Assembly (NCBI GenBank): GCA_946997485.1
Contig: CAMPVF010000013.1
Span: forward strand, 1 to 44,485
Reading direction: 5' to 3'
DNA: 44,485 nt
DNA from: an uncultured Atopobium sp.
GTDB lineage: Bacteria; Actinomycetota; Coriobacteriia; Coriobacteriales; Atopobiaceae
The notes beneath the pieces were generated by a model that did not search any database, was not told the DNA's origin, and worked only from the letters and a program-made list of their open reading frames with translations. The position numbers and the translations under genes were made by a program. Shown piece after piece: positions 33,177-42,901 of this stretch; positions within the stretch are counted from its first letter, which is position 1; the number at the start of each line of letters is the position of its first letter.

Positions 33177-35969
33177 ATGACCGAGATTAACGCAGCTCTT
33201 TGGGGCAAAAAAGCAGAATATGATGGAACTATGCTGTGGCTTCCACTGGCACAACATTTAGTAGACACCGGCAATGTAATTGGATTGCTTTGGGAGCATT
33301 GGCTCAGTTCGAGTCAGCGAACTATGCTTACTTCTTCGCTATCGAATCCCGCATGTGCAAAAAATTTGGTTCAATTTGTGGCGTCTGTTCATGATATTGG
33401 CAAGGCTACACCAGTTTTTCAGTTTAAAGAGGCATTCACCAACTCAAAAGAGCTAGATATAGCACTCAAAAATAAGCTAATAGCTGCTGGTTTTAAAGGA
33501 GCTGACGAGTTTATAACCTCTACCAAGGATTGGAGCACGAGCCATCACACCATTACAGGACAAGCAATACTAGAAACGTGTGGAGTACCTCAAGGAATAT
33601 GTGCAGTTGTAGGGGCGCACCATGGGAAACCCCTGGATAGTCCTCGAGTGTACCTAGATGATCGTGCCGCCTACCCCGATCACTTTTATCAAACAGAAAG
33701 TATAAGTGAAGTTGCGCAGTTATGGAAAAGTACACAAGAACAGATTCTTGCATGGGCACTCGAAAGAAATGATTTTCAATGTGTTGCAGATCTTCCAGAA
33801 ATAAGTGAGCCAGCTCAAATGGTTCTCTGTGGCCTCGTTATTATGGCAGACTGGATTGCAAGCAATGAACACTTTTTCCCTCTTATATCAATTGAAGAAA
33901 ACAAGATTGCTAATCAGAACGAGCGTCTCGAAAGAGGCTGGAACGCATGGATTAACCATGGAACAAAAGATTTGTGGCAACCATCGTTATGCACAGCCAA
34001 TGCAAACCAACAATATAACAAGCGTTTTGGGTTTACGCCTAATGGTATTCAACAAACAATATATGAATCCATGAGCACCTGCAACAACCCTGGAATAGTT
34101 ATTCTTGAAGCGCCAATGGGGTCTGGAAAAACAGAAGCGGCGCTCATTGCCGCCGAACAATTAGCTCGCCAAACAGGAAAAAGCGGATTATTTTTTGGAC
34201 TTCCCACTCAAGCAACCTCAAATGGCATGTTTTCGCGCGTACACCAATGGCTTAAAGGTATTATTGGCGATTTTAATGGATCACTTGGACTTAGATTAGT
34301 GCATGGAAAAGCAGCACTTAATGAAGACTTTGCATACATTGCTAAAGCGTGTAAAAGTATGAATAATGGCGATGTGAATTCTGCAGTAATTCTAAATGAC
34401 TGGTTTTCTGGAAGAAAGACAGCCTTGCTAGATGACTTTGTAGTAGGGACTGTTGATCAGTTTTTATTAGCTGGACTTAAGCAGAAACACCTCATGCTCA
34501 GGCACTTGGGACTTAGCAAAAAAGTGGTAGTTATTGATGAAGTGCATGCATACGATACATACATGAATCAGTATCTTGAAGAAGCAATCATGTGGATGGC
34601 AGCATATGGTGTTCCAGTACTGTTGCTTTCCGCAACATTACCTTCTGATCGAAGAGATGCCCTACTACGAGCTTATGTAAAAGGGCTTGGTTTAAAGTGG
34701 AAAACTCAGTGCGATAGAACCGAATACAACCCTCAGTCCGAAACGTATCCGCTGCTTACGTATACCGATGGTGCGCGCATTAAACAAAAAGCCATATATG
34801 AGCGCAACGGACTGCATTCCTTACAAATTGAGGTGCGCAAACTTGTTGATGATGAAAAACATGGCGTTTTACTAGCCACATTGAAGGAGCTATTACAAGG
34901 TGGCGGAGTTGCGGGAATCATCGTTAATACAGTGCGCCGCGCTCAAGAACTCTATAACGCATGTCTAGAAGAGTTTGACCATGATGAACTTACGCTTATT
35001 CACTCCCAGTTCATCGCCACCGACCGCATAAGAAAAGAAAAAAGGATTAGCGAAGCAATCGGAAAAGGCGCAAAACGGCCCTATAAAGCCATTATTATAG
35101 GAACTCAGGTTCTAGAACAATCACTAGATATCGATTTTGATGTATTGATTACCGATTTAGCGCCAATGGACTTGATTTTACAAAGGGTAGGTAGGCTACA
35201 TAGACATGTGATAGCAAGACCCGCGCGTGTAACAACCCCACACGTATATATACTTGGCACATCAGAAGAATTTAGGTTTGACAAGGGCGCAATCGCAGTG
35301 TACGGTGCTTATCTCCTCATGAGGACGCAGTATTTTTTACCCCAAGTAATACACATACCAGAAGATATCTGTCATCTGGTGCAAGAAGTATATAGTGATT
35401 CAGATATTGCGCTACCAGATAATCTCAAAGATGTATATGTACAAGCAAAGGACCAGTACATGAACGAAAGTAATACCAACAAGGACAAAGCCTGTGTGTA
35501 TCGCATTGATAGGCCTCATTTAGGTATTGGTAAAAAATCCATCATGGGGCTACTGTCTAATAGCGTTGCCGAAAACTCAGAAGAAGCAGGGATTGCGCAA
35601 GTTCGTAATACTAGGGAGTCAATCGAAATAATAGCTCTGAAAAAGATTGGCTCTGGGTATGGTACATTTTCTGATGACAACGATATTAAAAACCAACTCG
35701 ACATACCTCATGTTGCTATGAAGATCGCTCGTGAAACTATTAGCCTACCAGCTCTGTTTACGAGAACAGCAAAAGATACAGAACATTGCATTCGAGAGCT
35801 AGAAGCCTATCGACAGGCTCACCTAGCTGAATGGAAGAATCAGCCATGGTTGCACGACTCGTTAGCTCTCATTTTTGATGAGAGCGCTACGTGCACTTTT
35901 TGTGGCTATACATTAACATATAACCAAGAACTAGGTATCCTCTGCCAAAAGGAGTCTCACGATGCATGA
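33177..35969 (+). CDS. cas3: CRISPR-associated helicase-nuclease Cas3 (type I-E)
   Basis: Cas3 unwinds and cuts target DNA after Cascade binding. The 930 residues begin with the HD nuclease (H27 of LAQHLVD, SVHDIGKATP with H72-D73, TSHHTITGQ and GAHHGKP), then a superfamily 2 helicase: Walker A APMGSGKTEAAL (about 311-322), VVVIDEVHAYD (DEVH, about 448-458), LLSATLP (about 484-490) and motif VI LILQRVGRLHRH (about 664-675). All catalytic residues expected are present. It overlaps cse1 by eight bases. Codons and base composition are clearly AT-richer than the housekeeping genes upstream. Confidence 0.97.
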   Translation: MTEINAALWGKKAEYDGTMLWLPLAQHLVDTGNVIGLLWEHWLSSSQRTMLTSSLSNPACAKNLVQFVASVHDIGKATPVFQFKEAFTNSKELDIALKNKLIAAGFKGADEFITSTKDWSTSHHTITGQAILETCGVPQGICAVVGAHHGKPLDSPRVYLDDRAAYPDHFYQTESISEVAQLWKSTQEQILAWALERNDFQCVADLPEISEPAQMVLCGLVIMADWIASNEHFFPLISIEENKIANQNERLERGWNAWINHGTKDLWQPSLCTANANQQYNKRFGFTPNGIQQTIYESMSTCNNPGIVILEAPMGSGKTEAALIAAEQLARQTGKSGLFFGLPTQATSNGMFSRVHQWLKGIIGDFNGSLGLRLVHGKAALNEDFAYIAKACKSMNNGDVNSAVILNDWFSGRKTALLDDFVVGTVDQFLLAGLKQKHLMLRHLGLSKKVVVIDEVHAYDTYMNQYLEEAIMWMAAYGVPVLLLSATLPSDRRDALLRAYVKGLGLKWKTQCDRTEYNPQSETYPLLTYTDGARIKQKAIYERNGLHSLQIEVRKLVDDEKHGVLLATLKELLQGGGVAGIIVNTVRRAQELYNACLEEFDHDELTLIHSQFIATDRIRKEKRISEAIGKGAKRPYKAIIIGTQVLEQSLDIDFDVLITDLAPMDLILQRVGRLHRHVIARPARVTTPHVYILGTSEEFRFDKGAIAVYGAYLLMRTQYFLPQVIHIPEDICHLVQEVYSDSDIALPDNLKDVYVQAKDQYMNESNTNKDKACVYRIDRPHLGIGKKSIMGLLSNSVAENSEEAGIAQVRNTRESIEIIALKKIGSGYGTFSDDNDIKNQLDIPHVAMKIARETISLPALFTRTAKDTEHCIRELEAYRQAHLAEWKNQPWLHDSLALIFDESATCTFCGYTLTYNQELGILCQKESHDA

Positions 35970-37638
35970 GTTCAATCTTTTAGAAGAGCCGTGGATTTCG
36001 GTAATTGTAGACGATTTGGGTCATACAAAATTGGTCTCAATGATGGATGTCTTTCAATCCGCGCATGAGTATAAAGCTCTTGCAGGCGATATGAAAGCGC
36101 AAGATTTTTCCATTTTGCGCTTACTGCTTGCAGTGCTCCACACGGTGTTTTCTCGCTACGATACTAAGGGTCATGCTCGCACGTTTGATCCAGATGAAGA
36201 TGAAGCAGAAGATTTTGATGAAGAGAGCATCGAAATATGGAAAGAAGTATGGAAAGCGCGCCGTTTTCCAAATATCGTATGTGATTATCTGAATCGTTGG
36301 CATAACAGGTTTTATCTTTTTGATGACGAGTACCCGTTTATGCAGGTGCTAGCAGAAGATATTAGTAGCGATAAACTCGGAGGAAAGAAGCCCAGCACAA
36401 TTTCAGGGAAAAACATTAACCGTTTGATCTCAGAAAGCAATAATAAGATTGCATTGTTTTCTCCAAAAAATGGAGACGAGCAAGATAAAAATCGCTTAAG
36501 CTGCGCTGAGCTTGCACGATGGCTTGTTACACTGCAAGGCTATGTGGGGCTTTCTGATAAAACACTTTTTGGTACACAAAAATATAAAGCCTCTAAAGGT
36601 TGGCTTTTTGACTTAGGCGGTATTACACTTGCGGGATCCAATCTGTTTGAAACACTTACGCTAAACTGGGTGGCTGCAAATCCATATCAATCAGCAGCAA
36701 GTAACCAAAAACCATGTTGGGAATATTCAGGTGCCGAAAACATACAGCATACTTTTTCAAGTGCGCGAGTTGACAATATAGCGCAGCTATATACGCGATG
36801 GAGCCGTGCAGTGTCTATCCCCTCAAGAAAGGATGAAAACGAACCGTTTATTCCTTCTATGGTTAAGCTTCCCGACCTCGATCACAAAAATGCGTTTATA
36901 GAACCAATGACCTTGTGGCATTATAATAAAACTGGAGACAATAAAGACGCATTTACTCCCAGAAAACACCGCACCGAAGAAGCAATGTGGCGCTCCTATA
37001 GCTTACTTACCTTAACACACTCTCTTGATGATAGAGAAAAATATCATAAGCCAGAGGTAATAAGCTGGCTAGACTGCATTAGTCCATGTATAGAAAATTC
37101 ACGCATTGTACTAGAAGCTATTAGCGTAAAGGATGATGGCAATGCAACATCGTGGGTCCCCACTGACGAGATATATGATAATTTATACGTTCACGAAGAA
37201 TTGATAACAGACGTAGGCAATGATGGATGGGTGTATCGTGTAAACAATGAGGTAAACCATACAAAAACTGCTGTTAGCTCAACGTATAGGGGCTTCCTTA
37301 AAGACATGTGCGACATACAAAATCGGAGCGACGATAATGCCACTACATTTATAAATAGAACAAACAGCCATGTTTACTTTTTGCTCGATCGCCCATTTAG
37401 AGATTGGCTCGCAGGGATTAATCCAAGCGATTCAAAAAACGAATGCTGCGATAGGTGGAGAACAACCGTTAGGCAACTACTAGAAAAAGAAGCAAGCCAG
37501 ATGGTTGCTAACGCCAATACAAGAGATTTAAATGGTATTACCGTAACAGAAAAAACAAGCGGAGCTGCTACAACAAAAAATATTATTACAGCTTACAACG
37601 CTTTTATATATCGACTTAACAAACTGTCAGAACAGTAA
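35962..37638 (+). CDS. cse1: Cascade subunit Cse1 (CasA, Cas8e)
   Basis: The large subunit recognises the PAM and recruits Cas3. The 558 residues start MHEFNLLEEPWISVIVDD, typical of Cse1, and continue with the long body and a C-terminal helical bundle. The start overlaps the cas3 stop (ATGCATGA), so translation is coupled. Synteny cas3-cse1-cse2 supports the call. Confidence 0.95.
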   Translation: MHEFNLLEEPWISVIVDDLGHTKLVSMMDVFQSAHEYKALAGDMKAQDFSILRLLLAVLHTVFSRYDTKGHARTFDPDEDEAEDFDEESIEIWKEVWKARRFPNIVCDYLNRWHNRFYLFDDEYPFMQVLAEDISSDKLGGKKPSTISGKNINRLISESNNKIALFSPKNGDEQDKNRLSCAELARWLVTLQGYVGLSDKTLFGTQKYKASKGWLFDLGGITLAGSNLFETLTLNWVAANPYQSAASNQKPCWEYSGAENIQHTFSSARVDNIAQLYTRWSRAVSIPSRKDENEPFIPSMVKLPDLDHKNAFIEPMTLWHYNKTGDNKDAFTPRKHRTEEAMWRSYSLLTLTHSLDDREKYHKPEVISWLDCISPCIENSRIVLEAISVKDDGNATSWVPTDEIYDNLYVHEELITDVGNDGWVYRVNNEVNHTKTAVSSTYRGFLKDMCDIQNRSDDNATTFINRTNSHVYFLLDRPFRDWLAGINPSDSKNECCDRWRTTVRQLLEKEASQMVANANTRDLNGITVTEKTSGAATTKNIITAYNAFIYRLNKLSEQ

Positions 37639-37662
37639 TGTGCCATGCAGAAAGGAGTGCTC

Positions 37663-38277
37663 ATGAACGAGGCAACTACGGGCTATTATGAAGTGTCAAA
37701 TGCTGTGCAAAAAATTATTAGGCAGTATCTTAGCAATGCTGATGCAGCATCACGCCGAGCAATTCTTGCAAAGTTGCGACATTCTATTGGAAAGCCACTT
37801 AGCCAGTCGGTAGATATCTGGCCGTTAGTACTAACGAGTGTCCCCGATGACTTTTTAAGCGAGTATGAGGGGAAAAATCTGAAATTGCAGGCGGTGATTT
37901 ATACCCTGCAAATATATGCCCTGTATGAACAGGGAAACTTGTCAATAGAAGATATAAGCGCTGACAACACTGGCGCCAACGAAAACGCTTTGGCTCAATC
38001 TTCTTCATATAATATGGGTTCTTGCTTGAGAATATTGCGTTCAGATGAAAAGCAGCGCAACGCAATGGATAGGCGTTTTTCTAATTTAATTACCTCAGAT
38101 AATATCGACCACTTTTACTATAATCTAAGGCAATTAACTGGGATTCTTAAAAGTAAGACAAAGGATAGCCACCAACATATCAATTATCCACGTTTGGCAC
38201 GCGATTTGTATTTGTTTAACTTTATCCCAGAGGAGATACGTCTTTCATGGGCACAGGAATACTATCGCTTTAATTAA
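37663..38277 (+). CDS. cse2: Cascade small subunit Cse2 (CasB)
   Basis: The small subunit binds the non-target strand along the Cascade belly. It is recognised by position and by the helical Cse2 pattern (DAASRRAILAKLRHSIGKPL; SRRAILAKLRHSIGK is the family motif). The ATG at 37663 has AAAGGAG six bases upstream; an ATG 18 bp earlier lacks one. The length is 204 residues. Confidence 0.9.
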   Translation: MNEATTGYYEVSNAVQKIIRQYLSNADAASRRAILAKLRHSIGKPLSQSVDIWPLVLTSVPDDFLSEYEGKNLKLQAVIYTLQIYALYEQGNLSIEDISADNTGANENALAQSSSYNMGSCLRILRSDEKQRNAMDRRFSNLITSDNIDHFYYNLRQLTGILKSKTKDSHQHINYPRLARDLYLFNFIPEEIRLSWAQEYYRFN

Positions 38278-38329
38278 TTATCACGTATAAACACTGCTTA
38301 TAAGGAAGTACCAAAGAAAGGAATTTATT

Positions 38330-39406
38330 ATGAACAATCTGAACAATCGTCTCTTTATAGATATTCACGCACTACAAACGCTTCCCCCATGCAATATTAA
38401 TCGTGACGATACCGGCAGTCCAAAGGCGGCACAATATGGAGGTGCTACACGTGCACGCGTGAGCTCTCAGTGCTGGAAGAGGGCAATGCGCACATATTTT
38501 AAAGAACACAGCGCCGAAGAAAATGTAGGAGTGCGCACGCTCTATCTTGTTGACTATATAGCAAAGAAGATTGTTACGCTCGATTCATCAATCTCATACG
38601 AAGACGCATTGAAGATCGGAGAAAAAGCACTCAATAACGCGGGCGTTAAAACAAAAGATGGAAAAGCAAAAGCTCTTTTCTTCATAGGAGAAAAACAGGC
38701 AAACGCGCTTGCCCAAGCTGCAATAGACGGCGTTGACGATAAAAAATCATTGCAGGCGATACTGCATAAGAATCTTCCTATAGATATAGCGCTTTTTGGT
38801 CGCATGTTAGCTGATGATCCATCACTTAATGAAGATGCCTCTGCACAGGTAGCTCATGCAATTTCCACACACGCTATACAGCATGAATTTGACTACTTTA
38901 CAGCAATTGACGACTTGTCGCCTAAGGACAATGCAGGCGCAGGTATGCTTGGTACAGTAGAGTACAATTCATCTGAACTGTATCGCTACGCAAGTATTGC
39001 TTTGCATGAGTTTTTGTCACAGCTAGATAATGACAAGGAGGCCCTTGTAGCTGCTGTAAAACTTTTTGTTAAAGGGTTCGTAGAGTCTATGCCTACAGGA
39101 AAAGCTAATACATTTGCAAATCAAACGTTGCCACACCTACTTTTGATAACGTTACGAGATGACCGCCCTGTAAATCTTGTAAGCGCATTTGAAGAGCCTG
39201 TAAAATCAACGGATGGATATGCGAACCAATCTACTGCTAAACTTGTACAAGAGATGGCAAAAACTGAAAAAATTGTCCACAAACCACTTGTTTCCTTTTA
39301 CGTTAGCCTTGCAACCTGTGAACATATGCAGGAATTAGGAGAAGAAAAACCATCCATGCAAGCTTTACTAGATGATCTGGCAACCAAAATAACTGAAATT
39401 CTATAG
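38330..39406 (+). CDS. cas7: Cascade backbone subunit Cas7 (CasC, Cse4)
   Basis: Several copies of Cas7 coat the crRNA in Cascade. The 358 residues start MNNLNNRLFIDIHALQTLPP and carry GGATRARVSSQCWKRAMRTY, the conserved RNA-binding segment, plus FTAIDDL and KAFVESMPTGKANTFANQ-like thumb sequence. AAAGGAA lies seven bases ahead of the ATG. It sits between cse2 and cas5 as in other I-E operons. Confidence 0.96.
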   Translation: MNNLNNRLFIDIHALQTLPPCNINRDDTGSPKAAQYGGATRARVSSQCWKRAMRTYFKEHSAEENVGVRTLYLVDYIAKKIVTLDSSISYEDALKIGEKALNNAGVKTKDGKAKALFFIGEKQANALAQAAIDGVDDKKSLQAILHKNLPIDIALFGRMLADDPSLNEDASAQVAHAISTHAIQHEFDYFTAIDDLSPKDNAGAGMLGTVEYNSSELYRYASIALHEFLSQLDNDKEALVAAVKLFVKGFVESMPTGKANTFANQTLPHLLLITLRDDRPVNLVSAFEEPVKSTDGYANQSTAKLVQEMAKTEKIVHKPLVSFYVSLATCEHMQELGEEKPSMQALLDDLATKITEIL

Positions 39407-39440
39407 CAATACATTTGCACATTATTTGGTGAGGATTCTT

Positions 39441-40286
39441 ATGAAAAGCTTATTGCTAAAATTTGCGGGGCCTCTACAATCCTGGGGGACAAGTTCTCAT
39501 TTTGAGACGCGTCATACCGATTATTACCCGTCTAAGAGTGCAGTCATCGGAATGATAGCTGCTGCTTTTGGCTATAGAAGAAATGAGCCCCATGATGCTG
39601 ACCTTATGCAACTTAACGAACTTGCTTTTGCAGTTCGAATTGACCAGCAAGGAAACCTGCTTAAGGACTATCACATTGCATCAAAATGCAAACCTACTGG
39701 AGAGTTCGACCGCAACTATGTCACTAACCGTTATTGCCTTGAAGACGCTGTGTTTTTAGTTGCTCTTGGCTCAGAGGATATTCTTTTGCTTGAAAAAATT
39801 GAGCAGGCTCTTGCTGCGCCATACTTCCAACTTTGTTTGGGACGTAGGTCTTTTCCACTTTCGTACGATTTTATAATTGGCTTGCAAGAAGAAGACCCGT
39901 TTGCGCTACTAAGAACATACCCATGGATGGCGCAAAAATGGCAACAAAAGAAACTCCAGTCCCTGAATAGTACAAGTGACGATTCGTTTATTCCCATATA
40001 TGCGGATGCCGATCTCCTTGCTCCCTATCAAAGCAGTATAGAGCGCCCTTTTGTCCGAAAACTAAGACACGATATTGCGTTTTCCTTTTCTAATAAAAAT
40101 AGAAGATTTGGCTACCGGTACGAAGCTCGCTTTGACCTCCCCCTCAAGGCAATATGCCCTATGTTTAATAACACCCACGATAAAAAATCAGCTTCTGTTA
40201 ATGAGTCGGCATTCGATAAAGACTACGTAAGCATAGAGCATGATGCATTCAGTATGTTAGAGGTGAACAATGATGTATCTCAGTAG
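39441..40286 (+). CDS. cas5: Cascade subunit Cas5 (CasD)
   Basis: Cas5 caps the 5' handle of the crRNA. The 281 residues begin MKSLLLKFAGPLQSWG, the Cas5e signature, and contain HTDYYPSKSAVIGMIAAAFG. The ATG at 39441 has GTGAGG upstream; an in-frame start 15 bp earlier has none. Its end overlaps cas6e by 17 nt. Confidence 0.96.
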   Translation: MKSLLLKFAGPLQSWGTSSHFETRHTDYYPSKSAVIGMIAAAFGYRRNEPHDADLMQLNELAFAVRIDQQGNLLKDYHIASKCKPTGEFDRNYVTNRYCLEDAVFLVALGSEDILLLEKIEQALAAPYFQLCLGRRSFPLSYDFIIGLQEEDPFALLRTYPWMAQKWQQKKLQSLNSTSDDSFIPIYADADLLAPYQSSIERPFVRKLRHDIAFSFSNKNRRFGYRYEARFDLPLKAICPMFNNTHDKKSASVNESAFDKDYVSIEHDAFSMLEVNNDVSQ

Positions 40287-40917
40287 AGTTGAGATTAACA
40301 ACGACAATCTCAAAACCATGCGAGACCTTGCACATGTAGAAACTTTTCATGCATGGGTTGAGGAAAGTTTTCCCGAAGAATGGCTAACACATACTCGTAG
40401 TCGTAAACTTTGGCGTGTCGATACGCTTCACGGCAAGCAATACTTATTGGTGCTCAGCAATTCAAAACCAGACTTAACGAAACTGGAAAAATATGGAGTT
40501 ACTCATACTGCAGCGACAAAGAACTACGATTCATTGCTTTCATCACTTAAAAAAGGAGACAGGCTGCAATTCCGCGTAGCTCTTAATCCAGTAATCTCTC
40601 TTCCAAGTGAGCGGGGTCAAGATGGAAAACGACCAAGAGGACGTGTAGTTCCGCATGTCACACATGCACAACAAATTGAGTTTCTTGCATCACGAGCGCA
40701 AAAGTACGGATTTAGCTTAGAAGCAGGAGAATTTGACATTGTAGAGCGAGGTTTCTGCTATTTTAGGAAATCTCAGAAGCCTATTCGTTTAGCTAAGGCA
40801 GTTTATCAGGGATTTCTAACTGTAGAAGACGTGGAACTTTTTAGAAGTACTCTCGTTAATGGCATTGGAAAGAAAAAGGCATATGGCTTTGGAATGATGA
40901 CGGTTATCCCCCAATAG
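40270..40917 (+). CDS. cas6e: CRISPR RNA endonuclease Cas6e (CasE)
   Basis: Cas6e cuts the pre-crRNA at the base of the repeat stem and stays on the 3' end. The 215 residues include HVETFHAWVEESFP, whose H27 should be the catalytic His, and the C-terminal glycine-rich NGIGKKKAYGFGMMTV. The ATG lies after GAGGTG and overlaps cas5 by 17 nt. Its substrate would be the CCCGC-ACAC-GCGGG hairpin of the repeats downstream. Confidence 0.95.
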   Translation: MMYLSRVEINNDNLKTMRDLAHVETFHAWVEESFPEEWLTHTRSRKLWRVDTLHGKQYLLVLSNSKPDLTKLEKYGVTHTAATKNYDSLLSSLKKGDRLQFRVALNPVISLPSERGQDGKRPRGRVVPHVTHAQQIEFLASRAQKYGFSLEAGEFDIVERGFCYFRKSQKPIRLAKAVYQGFLTVEDVELFRSTLVNGIGKKKAYGFGMMTVIPQ

Positions 40918-40937
40918 CTCATTTTCGTGAGAAGACC

Positions 40938-41909
40938 GTGGAACTGTTAGGACTAATTGCAATGAAAGTAAACATTGGTGCAGAGAAAATTACGTTACAA
41001 GAGCTCCCCCACGCGTCTGATCGAATAAGCTTTATCTATATTGAATACGCAAAGATTAATCGAATAGATAGTGCCATTACTGCCTACAAGGAAGAGGGAA
41101 CATTTCATATTCCTGCAGCATTAATGAGTGTTTTACTACTAGGACCCGGGACATCAATAACCCATCGTGCTATGGAGTTGTTAGGGAGTGTGGGCGTTTG
41201 CGTAATATGGGTAGGCGAATTTGGTGTAAGAACCTATGCACATGGTAGACCATTAGCACGAACATCAAAGCTTCTCATGTTGCAAGCAAAGCTTGTATCG
41301 AACACGAGGACTAGACTAGAGGTAGCAAGAAGAATGTATCAGATGAGATTTCCGTCTGATGATTGTTCAGCTTACACCATGCAACAACTACGGGGACGTG
41401 AAGGGGCGCGCGTGCGAACGATATATCGAAGAATGTCACGTAAATATAATGTTCCGTGGAATGGTAGAGATTATAATTACGAGATTTTTGAAGACGCCTC
41501 CGCAGTTAATCAAGCACTTTCTGCTGGCAATGTCTGTCTTTACGGTTTGGTACAGAGCGTAGTTTATGCACTTGGCTTAGCATCAGGCTTAGGATTTGTA
41601 CATGTGGGACATAATCTCTCATTTGTTTACGATATTGCTGATCTTTACAAAGCTGAAACTACCATTCCACTCGCATTTTGTCTTGCAGCAGAAAAAGAGC
41701 AGGACAGCAGTATTGATATTGGGTCGCAGATGCGGTTACGCATGAGAGATAGTTTTACTTCAGGAAAATTGCTCCCCCAGATAGTTAAGGATATTCAATA
41801 CATATTGGCTGTACCTGAAGAACAACAGGTTGAAGCAGATGTTTTGCAATTATGGGATGATAAGTTAGGGACTGTTTCTGCAGGTATTAATTATAGTGAG
41901 ACAGATTGA
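40938..41909 (+). CDS. cas1: CRISPR integrase Cas1 (type I-E)
   Basis: Cas1 is the catalytic subunit of the adaptation complex. The 323 residues contain LTLQELPHASDRISFIYIE-like N-terminus (here ITLQELPHASDRISFIYIE), RGREGARVR with E155, GFVHVGH with H222 and SFVYDIADLYKAE with D232/D235, the metal-binding triad. A GTG at 40938 or the ATG at 40962 (MKVNIGAEK) may be the real start. It is followed by cas2 after one base. It resembles Cas1 of the S. thermophilus I-E system more than that of E. coli, by memory. Confidence 0.96.
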   Translation: MELLGLIAMKVNIGAEKITLQELPHASDRISFIYIEYAKINRIDSAITAYKEEGTFHIPAALMSVLLLGPGTSITHRAMELLGSVGVCVIWVGEFGVRTYAHGRPLARTSKLLMLQAKLVSNTRTRLEVARRMYQMRFPSDDCSAYTMQQLRGREGARVRTIYRRMSRKYNVPWNGRDYNYEIFEDASAVNQALSAGNVCLYGLVQSVVYALGLASGLGFVHVGHNLSFVYDIADLYKAETTIPLAFCLAAEKEQDSSIDIGSQMRLRMRDSFTSGKLLPQIVKDIQYILAVPEEQQVEADVLQLWDDKLGTVSAGINYSETD

Positions 41910-41910
41910 C

Positions 41911-42870
41911 ATGCCGCTTACCATAATTACCCTCAGCAAATGTCCTAGATCACTACGAGGAGACCTAACTAAATGGATGCAAGAAATTGATACAGGAGTG
42001 TATGTAGGGAACCTTAATAGTCGTATTCGCGAGAAACTTTGGAGTAGGGTTTCTAGCTGTGTAGGTTCAGGATCTGCTACATTATCTTTTGTTGCCCAAA
42101 ATGAGATTGGTTATGATTTCTGTACTATTAATTCTGCCAGAAAAGTTGTATATCTGGACGGGATACCGCTTATATTTACCCCAAATGGTAATAAGCGTGA
42201 TGATATTCCGGAACATGGTTTTAGCAAGGCGTATCATTTTCATAAGGCACGCACGTACGGTAATAAAAAGCTCAAAAAGGCTGATTGTTGCTCTTTAGAT
42301 CCCACAGTCAACAATGAAGATATTTATACTGCAAGCGACTTTGAGATGTTATCTGATAAGAAATTTGTGGTTTTGGACATTGAAACTAGTGGGCTAAACG
42401 AAGCGGACGACAAAATAATAGAAGTAGGTGCGGTTAAAATTTGCGACAAACAGATAACTTCATATCAGCGTTTAATTAAACAGGATTTATTGGAGCTTTC
42501 CCCAGCTATAACCCATCTAACTGGGCTTACCGATAGAGATCTCGCCAACCGAGGGGTAAGTCCTAGTGCAGCTCTTAATGGGCTGAAACAGTTTATAGGA
42601 AATTTGCCTATTCTAGGCTATAACATTGCATTTGATACACGATTTATAAATAATGAGCTGCGCTCTATGAATGAAGAGCTCCTTGATAACCGAGAAATTG
42701 ATGTAATGCGATTTATCAAGAAAGAAAAGATGTTCTTAGAGAGTTACACGCTTGATAATGTTCTTAAAGTGTATGGAATCTCAACTCCTGTTCCACACCG
42801 TGCACTTGGAGATGCTAAACTGATAGCAAAGCTTGCATTAAAAGTGAATAAAATCTTTGATATTCTTTAG
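41911..42870 (+). CDS. cas2: Cas2 fused to a DEDDh (DnaQ-like) exonuclease
   Basis: Residues 1-95 are Cas2e (MPLTIITLSKCPRSLRGDLT, TGVYVGNLNSRIREKLW). A linker of about 50 residues leads to a DnaQ-like exonuclease (about 150-319) with all catalytic residues: VLDIETSG (D156, E158), GYNIAFDTRF (D242), PHRALGDAKL (H296, D301). The ATG at 41911 is one base after the cas1 stop; a GTG 15 bp earlier is an alternative. In S. thermophilus the same fusion trims prespacers during adaptation. Its presence here means trimming is done in cis in the Cas1-Cas2 complex. The fusion is intact, without frameshift. Confidence 0.96.
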   Translation: MPLTIITLSKCPRSLRGDLTKWMQEIDTGVYVGNLNSRIREKLWSRVSSCVGSGSATLSFVAQNEIGYDFCTINSARKVVYLDGIPLIFTPNGNKRDDIPEHGFSKAYHFHKARTYGNKKLKKADCCSLDPTVNNEDIYTASDFEMLSDKKFVVLDIETSGLNEADDKIIEVGAVKICDKQITSYQRLIKQDLLELSPAITHLTGLTDRDLANRGVSPSAALNGLKQFIGNLPILGYNIAFDTRFINNELRSMNEELLDNREIDVMRFIKKEKMFLESYTLDNVLKVYGISTPVPHRALGDAKLIAKLALKVNKIFDIL

Positions 42871-42901
42871 TTAACGCAGCTTTGAACAGGGGATCTTATG
42901 A
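42871..42901 (+). promoter_or_regulatory. Very short gap (leader?) between cas2 and the first repeat
   Basis: Only 31 bp separate the cas2 stop from the first repeat, much less than the usual 60-200 bp AT-rich leader. The leader or its promoter, if on this side, must overlap the 3' end of the exonuclease domain (a weak TTGCAT at 42833-42838 and TTTGAT at 42856-42861, 17 bp apart, lie there), or array transcription depends on the cas operon. Confidence 0.45.
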
